Below, in pieces: positions 22,942-33,863 of a DNA stretch of 64,000 nt; the first letter of the stretch is position 1, and every line of letters starts with the position of its first letter. Made by a program: the position numbers and the translations under genes. The stretch spans positions 71,297,546 to 71,361,545 of the forward strand of contig OZ007570.1 in the NCBI GenBank assembly GCA_963931925.1, in the 5' to 3' direction. Source of the stretch: Onchidella celtica (Eukaryota > Mollusca > Gastropoda > Systellommatophora > Onchidiidae). Below the pieces are notes generated by a model that saw only the letters and a program-made list of their open reading frames with translations, made no database searches and was not told the DNA's origin.

Positions 22942-23952
22942 ATGAATATCACAGATAAAGAATCTGCCGAAGGAAATATTAAGTTTATTTCATATTATAC
23001 AGTTGACGTTTATGTGATTCCCACCATTGCTATCTCAGGGGTATTTGGAAACGTCATCAGTATTATCGTGATCACACGTCAAGGCCTACAGAAGTGCTCA
23101 AATATTTTACTTGTAGCCCTAGCGATAGCGGACGTTTTAATTCTCCTTGGGATCCTGCTTAAGCTTGACATGAGGTACAAAAAAGGCAGTGACCATCAAA
23201 CTGATAGATTTGTTAATTATGGAACTTACGTTTTGTATTTGATTTCAGTAGTAGTTCAGTCTGTTGGTATGTATAATTCCATGACTTTACCAGCGTTCAT
23301 AACCTTCGAGCGACTTATTGCTGTATTTTTTCCTTTGACATTCCATCTGATTTTCACCTCTTCGCGTTTGTGGACTGCTATAATTTGCAACTACTTGCTC
23401 TGGTGTTTTGTGGCTGGGTATCCAAACGTCTATTTTGAATTTCGACAAATCAACGAGAATGGTAAAACAGTTGGTATTGCTGAACCAAACGCGATATTTG
23501 TGAGGGATGTAAAGAACGGTCTTGCCATAATCTTGGTACAGTTTATCAACAACATGACAGGCAGTGTGCCACTGGTCGTTGTCAGTGTGGGCTGTGCTGT
23601 TATCGGAATACAAATCAAGAAACAGTCTCGAAGACGCAGAAAACTGATGCCCAAAACAACGGCTAGAAAAGACAGTCAGGTCTCTCGTGCATTTTCCAGA
23701 ACAACAGCAACATTATTATCTGTGTGTGTTTTATACATCGCTGTAAGTGGAACTGCTTATCTCTTGGTAGACTTTTGCACAGGTACCAGATACAGTAAAA
23801 CAGTCATATGTACGGTTAAATCCTCATTCAGAGATCTCCTGCTGAGTCTCAACAGCATCGGTAATAGTATAATTTATGTTGTCGTCAACAAAAACTTCAG
23901 AGAACAATTGCAAGCACTCTTTTGGTGCTTTTCCCGCAGGCGTGACGTCTAA
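22942..23952 (+). CDS. Rhodopsin-like (class A) G-protein-coupled receptor
   Basis: The gene encodes an intronless receptor of 336 residues at the plasma membrane. I chose the ATG at 22942 (MNITDKES) because the frame upstream has only a GTG. Seven hydrophobic segments lie at about residues 25-46, 54-74, 100-124, 145-162, 195-224, 252-276 and 296-316. The TM1 GN (36-37) and TM2 LAIAD (60-64) are present. TM3 ends TFERLIAVFFP, with ERL in place of DRY. TM7 has NSIIY in place of NPxxY. The third loop is Arg/Lys-rich (RRRRK). Asn2 is a possible glycosylation site. Oddities are the absence of the usual TM3/ECL2 cysteine pair, an ECL3 cysteine pair at C279/C290 instead, and no CWxP in TM6. It resembles FMRFamide-receptor-like or mollusc chemosensory receptor families. 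The ligand is unknown. Confidence 0.88.
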   Translation: MNITDKESAEGNIKFISYYTVDVYVIPTIAISGVFGNVISIIVITRQGLQKCSNILLVALAIADVLILLGILLKLDMRYKKGSDHQTDRFVNYGTYVLYLISVVVQSVGMYNSMTLPAFITFERLIAVFFPLTFHLIFTSSRLWTAIICNYLLWCFVAGYPNVYFEFRQINENGKTVGIAEPNAIFVRDVKNGLAIILVQFINNMTGSVPLVVVSVGCAVIGIQIKKQSRRRRKLMPKTTARKDSQVSRAFSRTTATLLSVCVLYIAVSGTAYLLVDFCTGTRYSKTVICTVKSSFRDLLLSLNSIGNSIIYVVVNKNFREQLQALFWCFSRRRDV

Positions 23953-24205
23953 CTGTGAACATGAATTCTCACCCATCAAACACTTTTCGTTGTTGATGAT
24001 TACTTTGGAGAATTCTCAAGCAGACCCAGTAAATGTTTGAGAATTTACTAGCAGGTGTTGATGTGTCAACTCCATCCAATACTCCGTAATTTTTGCCAAT
24101 AATAACTAATATCAGAAATCTATACTGTGAAGCAAAAACAACAAAATGAACAACAACAATAACACCAAAAAAATGGTCAAGTTTGACATTTAGAATGATC
24201 AGAAG

Positions 24206-26232
24206 TGGTAAAAGACAATCATAGATAAACAAAATGTGCTTGTGAGGTAAAAGACAATCATGGATAAACAAAATGTGCTTGTGAGGTAAAAGACCATCAT
24301 GGATAAACAAAATGTGCTTGTGAGGAAAAAAACAGTCATGGATAAACAAAATGAGCTTGTGAGGTAAAAGACAATCATAGATAAACAAAATGAGCTTGTG
24401 AGGTAAAAGACAATCATAGATAAACAAAATGTGCTTGTGAGGTAAAAGACAATCATGGATAAACAAAATGTGCTTGTGAGGTAAAAGACAATCATGGATA
24501 AACAAAATGTGCTTGTGAGGAAAAAAACAGTCATGGATAAACGAAATGTGCTTGTGAGGTAAAAGACAATCATAGATAAACAAAATGTGCTTGTGAGGTA
24601 AAAGACAATCATGGATAAACAAAATGAGCTTGTGAGGTAAAAGACAATCATAGATAAACAAAATGTGCTTGTGAGGTAAAAGACAATCATAGATAAACAA
24701 AATGAGCTTGTGAGGTAAAAGACAATTATAGATAAACAGAATGAGGTTGTGAGGTAAAAGACAATCATAGATAAACAAAATGAGCTTGTGAGGTAAAAGA
24801 CAATCATGGATAAACAAATTGTGCTTGTGAGGTAAAAGACAATCATAGATAAAAAAAATGAGCTTGTGAGGTAAAAGACAATCATGGATAAACAAAATGT
24901 GCTTGTGAGGTAAAAGACAATCATGGATAAACAAAATTTTCTTGAGAGGTAAAAGACAATCATAGATAAACAAAATGAGCTTGTGAGGTAAAAGACAATT
25001 ATAGATAAACAGAATGAGCTTGTGAGGTAAAAGACAATCATAGATAAACAAAATGAGCTTGTGAGGTAAAAGACAATCATAGATAAACAAAATGAGCTTG
25101 TGAGGTAAAAGACAATCATAGATAAACAAAATGAGCTTGTGAGGTAAAAGACAATCATGGATAAACAAAATGTGCTTGTGAGGTAAAAGACAATCATGGA
25201 TAAACAAAATGGGTTTGTGAGGTAAAAGACAATCATAGATAAACAAAATGTGCTTGTGAGGTAAAAGACAATCATGGATAAACAAAATGTGCTTGTGAGG
25301 TAAAAGACAATCATGGATAAACAAAATTTTCTTGTGAGGTAATAGACAATCATGGATCAACAAAATGTGCTTGTGAGATAAAAGACAATCATAGATAAAC
25401 AAAATTTTCTTGTGAGGTAAAAGACAATCATGGATAAACAAAATGTGCTTGTGAGGTAAAAGACAATAATAGATAAAGAAAATGTGCTTGTGAGGTAAAA
25501 GACAATCATAGATAAAGAAAATGTGCTTGTGAGGTAAAAGACAATCATAGATAAACAAAATGAGCTTGTGAGGTAAAAGACAATCATGGATAAACAAAAT
25601 GTGCTTGTGAGGTAAAAGACAATTATAGATAAACAAAATGAGCTTGTGAGGTAAAAGACAATCATGGATAAACAAAATGAGCTTGTGAGGTAAAAGACAA
25701 TCATAGATAAACAAAATGAGCTTGTGAGGTAAAAGACAATCATAGATAAACAAATGGAGCTTGTGAGGTAAAAGACAATCATAGATAAACAAAATGAGCT
25801 TGTGAGGTAAAAGACCATCATAGATAAACAAAATGAGCTTGTGAGGTAAAAGACAATCATGGATAAACAAAATGAGCTTGTGAGGTAAAAGACAATCATG
25901 GATAAACAAAATGAGCTTGTGAGGTAAAAGACAATCAGATAAACAAAATGAGCTTGTGAGGTAAAAGACAATCATAGATAAACAAAATGAGCTTGTGAGG
26001 TAAAAGACAATCATGGATAAACAAAATGTGCTTGTGAGGTAAAAGACAATCATGGATAAACAAAATGTGCTTGTGAGGTAAAAGACAATCATGGATAAAC
26101 AAAATTTTCTTGAGAGGTAAAAGACAATCATGGATAAACAAAATGAGCTTGTGAGGTAAAAGACAATCATGGATAAACAAAATGTGCCTGTGAGGTAAAA
26201 GACAATCATGGATCAACAAAATTAGCTTGTGA
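24206..26232. repeat. 39-bp minisatellite, about 52 tandem copies
   Basis: The unit contains GGTAAAAGACAATCATRGAT, then AAACAAAATGWGCTTGTGA, and is 39 bp long. Main variants are CATAGA/CATGGA, TGTGCTT/TGAGCTT and TTTTCTT. The array is 2027 bp, almost exactly 52 units. Because 39 is a multiple of 3 and the minus strand has no stop in two frames, long minus-strand ORFs (13-residue repeats like MIVFYLTSTFCLS or DCLLPHKHILFIH) run through it. One unit near 25935 is 2 bp short and shifts the frame. I treat the ORFs as by-products. The array starts 254 bp after the GPCR stop. Confidence 0.93.
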
Positions 26233-26321
26233 AAAATATACACTGGTCATTCACTGGACATCCTAGCCTAATCTCATTTTTTTGGTTAACACCAAGTTTA
26301 TTTTGAATACACTGCACTGAC

Positions 26322-26690
26322 GGTACCTACAACTGATGTCACATGATCCATCCCGCCACTGTAAAACTATCTATGGAGGAGCACATTTTCCAGGCAATTT
26401 TGAATCTGCTCTCGTCAGGGTAGTGCGGTACCGGTACCTACAGTTGATAGATGTCACATGATCCATCCCGTCACTTTAAAACTATTTATGGAGGAGCACA
26501 TTTTCTACGGTATTTTGAATCTACTCTGGACACGATACTGCAGTACCGGCACCTACAGTTGACAGATGTCACATGATTCTTCCCGATTTTTAATACTATT
26601 ATTTTTAATTGGAGGAACATTTTCTACCAACTTTTGATTTTGCTCTCGACATGGACACTACAAACATTCTTATCCAAATAATTACAGATT
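26322..26690. repeat. Three tandem imperfect copies of a ~115-bp repeat
   Basis: Each copy has CCTACARYTGA, GATGTCACATGAT, then TGGAGGA and a TTTTGAATCTGCTCT-like end. A fourth, dispersed copy occurs at about 29312-29440. There is no coding capacity. Confidence 0.7.
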
Positions 26691-27010
26691 TCCTGTCCCG
26701 CATGAATGCCACTACACAGTTTTAGACAAAAATAACATGTTAAAATAATGATATACTTTCCTTCATCTCCAGATTGAGGGCTGATTGCACCAGTAACTAA
26801 ACACTAATTACTGGACATATCTGTCATAATTATCACTCCCCCCCCCCCACCCCCCCCCCTCAAGCCAGTCACTGCAGTTGATTGATGCATTTTGTCACGG
26901 TATCAGAAACATTAAATGTGTTTGCAATTTGAAAAATCCACTTATTTTGGGTTTGACTGTATGTTTTATGTGAGCTCAGTAATATTGTCTTTCCCAGTGG
27001 GGAACACAAC

Positions 27011-28111
27011 TGTCACGAGTGGAGTGAGCGATAGTTAATAATTACGGGGGGAAAGGAGGAGAGTAAAATTAACGCACGTAGACAAGTCAGGAAAAGCGTG
27101 CCTGTTATGAGTAGTGAGGGGGGGGGGTCTGAATGAGGCGAAAGCGCTGTATTACTATCACTGCAAGTTAGAAGGTCCTACTGAACGGACGCTAGTAAGA
27201 GCCCAGCGGGCGAACATAAGGGGAGCAGTCGGAAGACGGATGAGAGTGTTTTTTCCAGTGATGACTGGTAGGTAGAACGTTGATTGATAATTATGATTGA
27301 TGTATTATATTATATTCGTCTATTACCATGATGTAAATAAGTATATGTGAGGAATGTGGAAGTCCTTGATATTGGATATAGCAATGTGCGCCATGAGCGA
27401 TAGATGAAAGTTGAGTTCATGGATTTGTAGCGCGAGTGAGTAGTGTGTACTACGGTGGAGGTGTGTTACCGTAAGATGTGGTGAGTGAAATGTGAACTAT
27501 TGTGTGTACGCTTCATGAGATGTAAAGAGGGGTGAAGTGAATAGAAGTGGTATGGCATTATTATACCAATGTAATGTTATTCTTGTAGGTGTCGGGGACG
27601 GGCCGAAGAGCCGCGTCGTGAGCACGTGGGGATAGGCCAGCATAGGGCCGAAGGCCACACATAGGCCGAGAGTGAGCTGTCGGTGCAGGACAGTAGAGGC
27701 ACATGAGTCGTGGCAGTCTGGCCACAGACAGGGATGTATCGTTGATGTTGATGTACTAATTGAAATGCGAATGTGCTATTAGCATGTTGAGGTGTTGTTG
27801 GAATGTTAAGACGGCGGTGCCAGTGAATTATTAATGTGCTATTAAGACCCTGAGGGGAGAGGCTGAGGCCGAAGTGCCTTTAGGAAGTAACTACCGGGTT
27901 GTGGATCCGAGGAAGAGTGCATGTGAGAATAAGGCCGTTGTACGGCAGTTAATTTCAATAATATAATGTATGTAATTGCGCTATTATCTGTATAATTATG
28001 TTTAATAAATGTGTGAGTCTGATGGGTTGTGTTGTTAAGTGTTAAACTTGTTCGTTCGTGATTGTTGTCCTGTCATAACTTATTACATCTCCCAGTCTGG
28101 GATTTGTGACA
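27011..28111 (+). repeat. Solo LTR of the Gmr1-like family, TSD ACAAC
   Basis: It starts TGTCACGAGTGGAGTGAGCG, ends GGGATTTGTGACA and is 1101 bp. ACAAC occurs at 27006-27010 and again at 28112-28116, a perfect 5-bp TSD. Much of it is close to the LTRs of the complete copy at 47176. Confidence 0.93.
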
Positions 28112-29309
28112 ACAACCACCGCAGAGAGTCAATCTGATCGCATCAATGCAAAATCTGCTGCAAATAATTGAGTCCGTCGGCTGTAACGATAATTTTCAAT
28201 TTGCTTACAAATTAGACAAGACTAAAAACAAAACAAAACATTTCACAAAGAGGTATGGAGTGAAGCATGGGAGTATTATTTAAGATATAATGAAGGTAAA
28301 ACTCATCTCTATTTATATCATGTCATGCCTGAGACAAGGGAGGAACAATTCCGTAAGCCAATTTTGTACTCGTGGTAAACTACAGTTGTTTTTTTATTTC
28401 TGGCCAACGTTTGCCTGGCGGCCATTCTGTTTCAAGCTCAGTTTGAGGGGACAGAGCAAGAGATTTACCTCTGGCAAATGCTAGCGATAATAAAACTACG
28501 AAACGTCTTACAAGTCACATTATGATATATCCAAACTAGCAAACGCCGCTATTACTACGTACTGATTTGGTCCAAAAAAAAAAAAACGCATGTAAAAAAA
28601 TTTTATTTCGGTAATTGTGTGTCTATGGCGTTGAGGCAGGTGCACATGGGCAGTTTTGAGTTACCCAGACCGAGGACCTACTTGGTTACCGGCAATTAAA
28701 ATGTTACTTTCATGATCATCGTTTGATCTATTCCGGTAACTAGTTTCTCGGACCTAAGAACTAAACATCACATAATTATGTGCCCCTGGCCTAAGATTCA
28801 AACGTTGTACAGGACAGCAGCAGTTTTTTACACCATATTCTGTTAAAGATGTCCTTTGCTAACGTAATGCGATCTCAGTGATTACAACATTGTCATGCAA
28901 CATTCTTTTGGTTTCAACATTGCGTGTTTAGAAACTTAGAAGTCAAAAACGTGTAATGACTGTTTACAGGTGTAAATGTCAACATCTTTGGCAGCTGGTC
29001 AGTCAGTTCCCTCCATGAATGAGAAAAATGTGTCCGGTGAAAATTCTTCTCATTCTGGACACACCGACTGGCCACCTCACCGTCTACCCACTGCCCCGTC
29101 CACTTCCCTTGCTATTTTACAATAAATGTGTACAAGAAATAATGGATCAGAGGATCTAAATCAGATTAGATCTCTCCTCTTTTGGCCTGTCTGTTCCAAC
29201 AAGCGTGGCAGAGAGTCCGTACTATATCTCAACTAATAAAACCTCAGGGATGCCATGAGGGGAAAATATAACATTGCGAGCTGTGTGCACTGTTGCCCGA
29301 TCTTAGTGA

Positions 29310-31738
29310 TCTTGGCACCTACAGTTGTCAATTGTAACATGATTCTTCCCGAATTTTAATACTATTATTATTAAATGGAGGAACATATTTCTATCAAATT
29401 TTGAATTTGCTCTCGACATGGAAACTACAAGACTTAGTATTCTTATCGAAATAATCTCATTGCAGTGGACCGAACGCTGATTCTGTTACCTGACCCATAA
29501 AGCCTCTTTAAGTGTGCCTCAAAAGAAGTGACCAACTAAATCGGCAATGTCTTTTAAACGGATGGATGAAAATCGTGAAACGTTGCTTGAAGTGCATTTC
29601 CTATTTTATCTTTGCAGAAAATTATTTTTCAGTGTAGATTTATTTAGAAACTAGCTGAGGTCCCCGGCCCTGCCCGGGACAAATCGGTTTGAATATTAGT
29701 TTCAGTTCTGGGTGATTATTATGGACCTGCTTCATCTGGCCTGTTCCTATTTGTTTTATTTTATTTTTGTTTGTTTTTAAATAAGTCTTACTGCTCTGCC
29801 TTTGTGAGTTGACACCAAAGAGGTTATATATAGCTAGAGGTCAGGCTAGCGCTACGCAAGTCTCCGTGTGGCGTCGTCGGTAGGTGAAGTAAAGATGGCG
29901 GCCAACTTACGGCAAGCCTGCCTCGACCTAGACAGCACGGCTAAAGTAAAGCCAACTTACGGCAAGCCTGCCTCAACCTAGACCGTACGGCTAAAGTAAA
30001 CAAATGTAAGCCTAAAATAATACGGTCTTTCAGATTGTTTGAACGGGGATTACAATAGTAATGAGCAGACTTAATTTATGGATTGGGTGAACCACCAAAA
30101 TGTAAAAAATGTAATCCCACCAAAAGAAAAAAAACAAACATTATGAATTATGACAAAATACAAAATGTACGGATGAATTTGAACCTCCATCTCTAAATAG
30201 GAATGAACAAGAATGAAGTACTGAGGCCTTCCGACAAAAAGTACTTTCATTAGCACTGGCCTTGACACAGTATTTGCAATCGCTTGCCGTAAGAAAAGAT
30301 GGCTGCCGGGCTTTCTATTTGCGGACATGTGACGTGACCGAGTCTTACCTCTAGGTTTATTATAAACTCTTTGGTTGACACTGTGCACATCCCGTACCAC
30401 AGCATGATTTGCGCACGGGTTAGTGTGTTTTATAGGTGAACACATCGCAGGAAGTGATAACGAAACCTTAAAATGGCGAACCATGACTCGAAATAGATTT
30501 AAATGATGCCCAAACAATGAAAAATGAAACGTAGAAGCCTGAACATTTCAACATTTCTAATATAGCCCATGTTAATTTCGCATTGAAAATATGCTGTTGT
30601 GCAAAGTTTGAAGCCTGAGTGTGATGCGGTTCCTGAGCCTTAGGTAACCAAAGTTTCGAGTTAATCTGTCTGAGCTGTAAAAATGACGAATCGGAAAAAC
30701 TTGAACGGCCCATTTGGTTTTCTAAGGTTTTGTGTGCAACAACCCCTGTGTGTTCTTTATTTTTACCATCCTAGAACCAACAAAGAAATCGACAGAGTGG
30801 TTCAAACGTTCAAGAGATCATTGAAGGAATCAAGACTCGCACCAACCGACCCAGTGCTTGGCCGTTGAATTAATACAAACACCTCTACTTAGTGGCTCTA
30901 GTCTTAGCATACAGAATTGGGCCAGAGCAGACGTTCCCTACTCACTCAAGACGATGGCGCTCTCCTTCATCAGAATCAATCACTTTTTAGGTTGGGGGCG
31001 AGCTTAGACGAAGCCCAATCGGCTGTTTATGCTAACTGCAACATGAGGAGAAAGGGAGAAGTCGAGGTGGCTAAGTTTGTTCTGCGTTATTTTGTGAGAC
31101 AGAACGATGGCGGTGGATGGATTTGAAAAATGGATTTGGTATTTTTTTAGAATGTTAATTGTAAAAATGTGCCACAATACGCATTTGCCCATGACGGCCA
31201 GAGGTGGAAACAGTTGATGACACACTCACTAGTTCAGTGTCCCCACGACTCCAGGAGAAATTAAGAGATCCAGAAGAATTGTGAAATTAAGATTGTTTTG
31301 TTTTTAATCTATGGGTGCAGCTAAATTACATGTAGAAAACAGTGAGTTTGAATCTTATGGTTGCCGCCATATTGAAAAACTGAGACAGGCGCCTGCACAA
31401 ACTGAACACCATTCAGAATACGAAGATACTTACTCTCTGCCATTTCCTACTGTCATGCCACACCTTTACTCTCGAGATGAGTAGCAAACCAACAGAACCT
31501 GTCTGTGTCTAATTAAGCCCTTATAAATAATATTTGATTTGATAAGGTCTGGGGTTTGATAGTACTGCTCACTTTTTCCATGGATCTGCACTCAATTGCC
31601 AGACTTGATGTGTATTACTAAACAGTATAATGAACTGTGTCACTGTAACTAAATACGTACTGAACCTGGGAGACCATAATCATGAGGTCGGTTTCGGTCA
31701 TCCAGGCTGTAAGTTGTACCACCGGTTGATCTGTGCCA
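29310..31738. other. Insertion in the left foldback arm; no gene recognised
   Basis: This DNA is absent at the corresponding point of the right arm (about 39250). It opens with a copy of the 26322-26690 repeat. It also contains the GC-rich GGTCCCCGGCCCTGCCCGGG (about 29660), which resembles dispersed SINE or LINE ends in invertebrates, and a roughly 50-bp tandem duplication with TTACGGCAAGCCTGCCTC (29907 and 29953). Inverted segments ACCAAAGAG...CTAGAGGT lie at about 29810-29850 and 30340-30385 and may be the ends of a small MITE. No real gene can be supported. Confidence 0.45.
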
Positions 31739-32107
31739 TTCTATGAGCCGAGCCTTCATCTATCCACAGACCTCTCTACATCTTACACAGCTAGGCTAAA
31801 TCTCTAGGTCTAGGACTATTAATGTTTATATTTCGTTAATAGACATGTTAATAGACAACAACAAGACATGTACTTACCAGTGAAACATAAACTTTGATCC
31901 TTTCACCGTCTGTTCTTGTATTTAAAGAAACAGCAGTTGTAAATCATCTTGACATTGTTAGTAAAAAACGAAGGTAAAAGTGGAGGAAACGGTGTCGCAG
32001 CCAAATCGGTGACAGCAAACGCTTGACCCAAACAATGTGCCGAAAGACATGCTGTCTAGTGGGCACACGTCCCTGAGCAAACCTCTAAACTCCAGCGTGT
32101 ACTATAG

Positions 32108-32655
32108 GCTTTTTTTGGTTGTATCCCAATTAGTGGTTCAGATGTTGTGCAAAATAACTTTGTCTGAAGTGGTTCGCTTATGTTGTTTATCAGCCTTGAC
32201 TGACTAAGCGGTTGGTTACTTGGTCCACACAAATAGTGGTTGTACGTTTATCAGAACTTAATTTGCCTTTATGTAGACATGAAAAACGTATGTTTTCTGA
32301 CTTCAGTCATGTTAGTGTTCTCGATTCAATATTTGATTTGAAAAATAGATACTCTTTATCTTCTTCCTTCCCTCCCTCACGATTCAATAGGAATTTGTTC
32401 CAAACCATACGCTGAAATGCACACATTTCAGAGCACAGTTCGTCCTTCTTCATTGCCCTCCCCTCAAGAAAAAACAAATCAAACTCCAACCGCCGCCGCA
32501 CTGTGGCGACGATGTGTCTCTGTAGTTGTAAGTGGGCTGCAATGACACTCAGGCAAATTTACTAAATGGGATTCTGTTGCACAGGTGAGAACTGTGTAAA
32601 ACATGAGCCAGACCCTCCGGGAATAGTTTAATTCCGCCAATCAGATCTGCGGACG
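32108..32655 (+). repeat. Foldback-family repeat, copy 2
   Basis: It matches 10827-11386 in direct orientation, with several indels. Its first half is also the inner part of the left foldback arm (inverse match at 38602-38925). Confidence 0.75.
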
Positions 32656-33260
32656 CTCAAAATCTTTGCAACTTGATTCAGTTATTGTGGCGTCATCATT
32701 CTGTTTTGGCTCATTTCTTCAGGACAGGGCATTTTGTGCTCTGAACATTAATATTTTGACATTTTCATTTGAAGAAAAGTTGAATACTGAAGGGATGAAG
32801 AGAATTCCTGCCTAAATAACAATGTGATTTCTGGATGTCTAGGTAGTCTAATTAATATTACATTAAAATACTACAAAATGATGATGGCCTGAAGCCTACT
32901 GAGCACTATACTTGTAGCATTAGGCTGAAGTCTGTGTAGATCTAATTCAAGATAAAAATAATGTCCATCCACATTGTTTGTTTCGCTCTTTATTCAACAG
33001 TAGCCATACTATCCCACAATGACATGTGCAGTGTGTAGTGTTTGGAAATGTGAGAGTGTGCTTGGGGGGGGGGGGGGTCATTTAACAAGACTGAACTGGA
33101 TCTAGATTTGTATTTTTCTCGTATTATATCACTGTCAAAAGAAAAAATAATATGAATTCGCATTAACCTGTATTGTCTCTAAATGAGCATTCAAATCCCA
33201 GCAAGATGAATGGAAAAGGATCTACGTAAATTATACTAACTGCCTAGCACCCGTGTACAT

Positions 33261-33512
33261 TGTTGTGTTCTTGTCATTGCCTGAAGAACACTCGAATTGA
33301 ATTCAATAACAGTCAACACGAATTAAATCAACATAAGACTGTATCCTGTGTTTTGCTGGTTTGTTTGTTTATTTTGATAACACAGGACGACCCTCGCTGC
33401 CATGATGCTTACTCTAGGACTGTTTCTTTCTTCCCTTCTTTTAGTTTCGTACTTTAATCGACTCCCATAATAATCGGTAGTAATCGAATAATATAATCGG
33501 TTGAACACAACA
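33261..33512 (-). repeat. 3' LTR of Mag-like copy B
   Basis: It starts TGTTGTGTTC and ends GAACACAACA, so the ends are nearly inverted copies. On the minus strand an A-rich run ending AAAGTGT lies just upstream of it (33513-33530) and is the likely polypurine tract. Confidence 0.92.
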
Positions 33513-33863
33513 ACACTTTTTTTTTTTTTGATTGGGAGTCTACCAGCAGAAGTAGATTAACAAGTAACTTTAACTTTTAACTCAATGTCATTCTTTACGT
33601 CTCAACATTTAAAAAAAACAGGATGTACAAATTGAATTGATAGGGAAAAAAAAATGTTACTCTTAACATTTAGTTTTAAAAAGAACTGAAGATGTACAAA
33701 TTCCATTTCTGGAGAAGAAAAAAAAAAAATGTTACTCTTGAACATCAAACTTGAATTAAAATTAAATTCCTATGCTCGAATCGTAACGTTAATAAACAAA
33801 AATGGATGGACAATGTCTCCCTAGGCAGAAGGCTAAAACAACATACATCCCTAACATGAATAA

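Noticed and set aside
23969..26209. A 746-codon minus-strand ORF made of 13-residue hydrophobic repeats
   Set aside because: It is produced by a 39-bp tandem repeat that happens to contain no stop in that frame. A second frame is equally open, and there is no conserved domain or start context.
24206..26232. A CRISPR-like array
   Set aside because: The units are contiguous, without unique spacers, and the genome is eukaryotic. It is a minisatellite.
30917..31126. A short ORF with GEVEVAKFVLRYFVRQNDGGG
   Set aside because: It could be a fragment of a real protein, but no start context, second exon or family was recognisable, so it is not listed as a gene.
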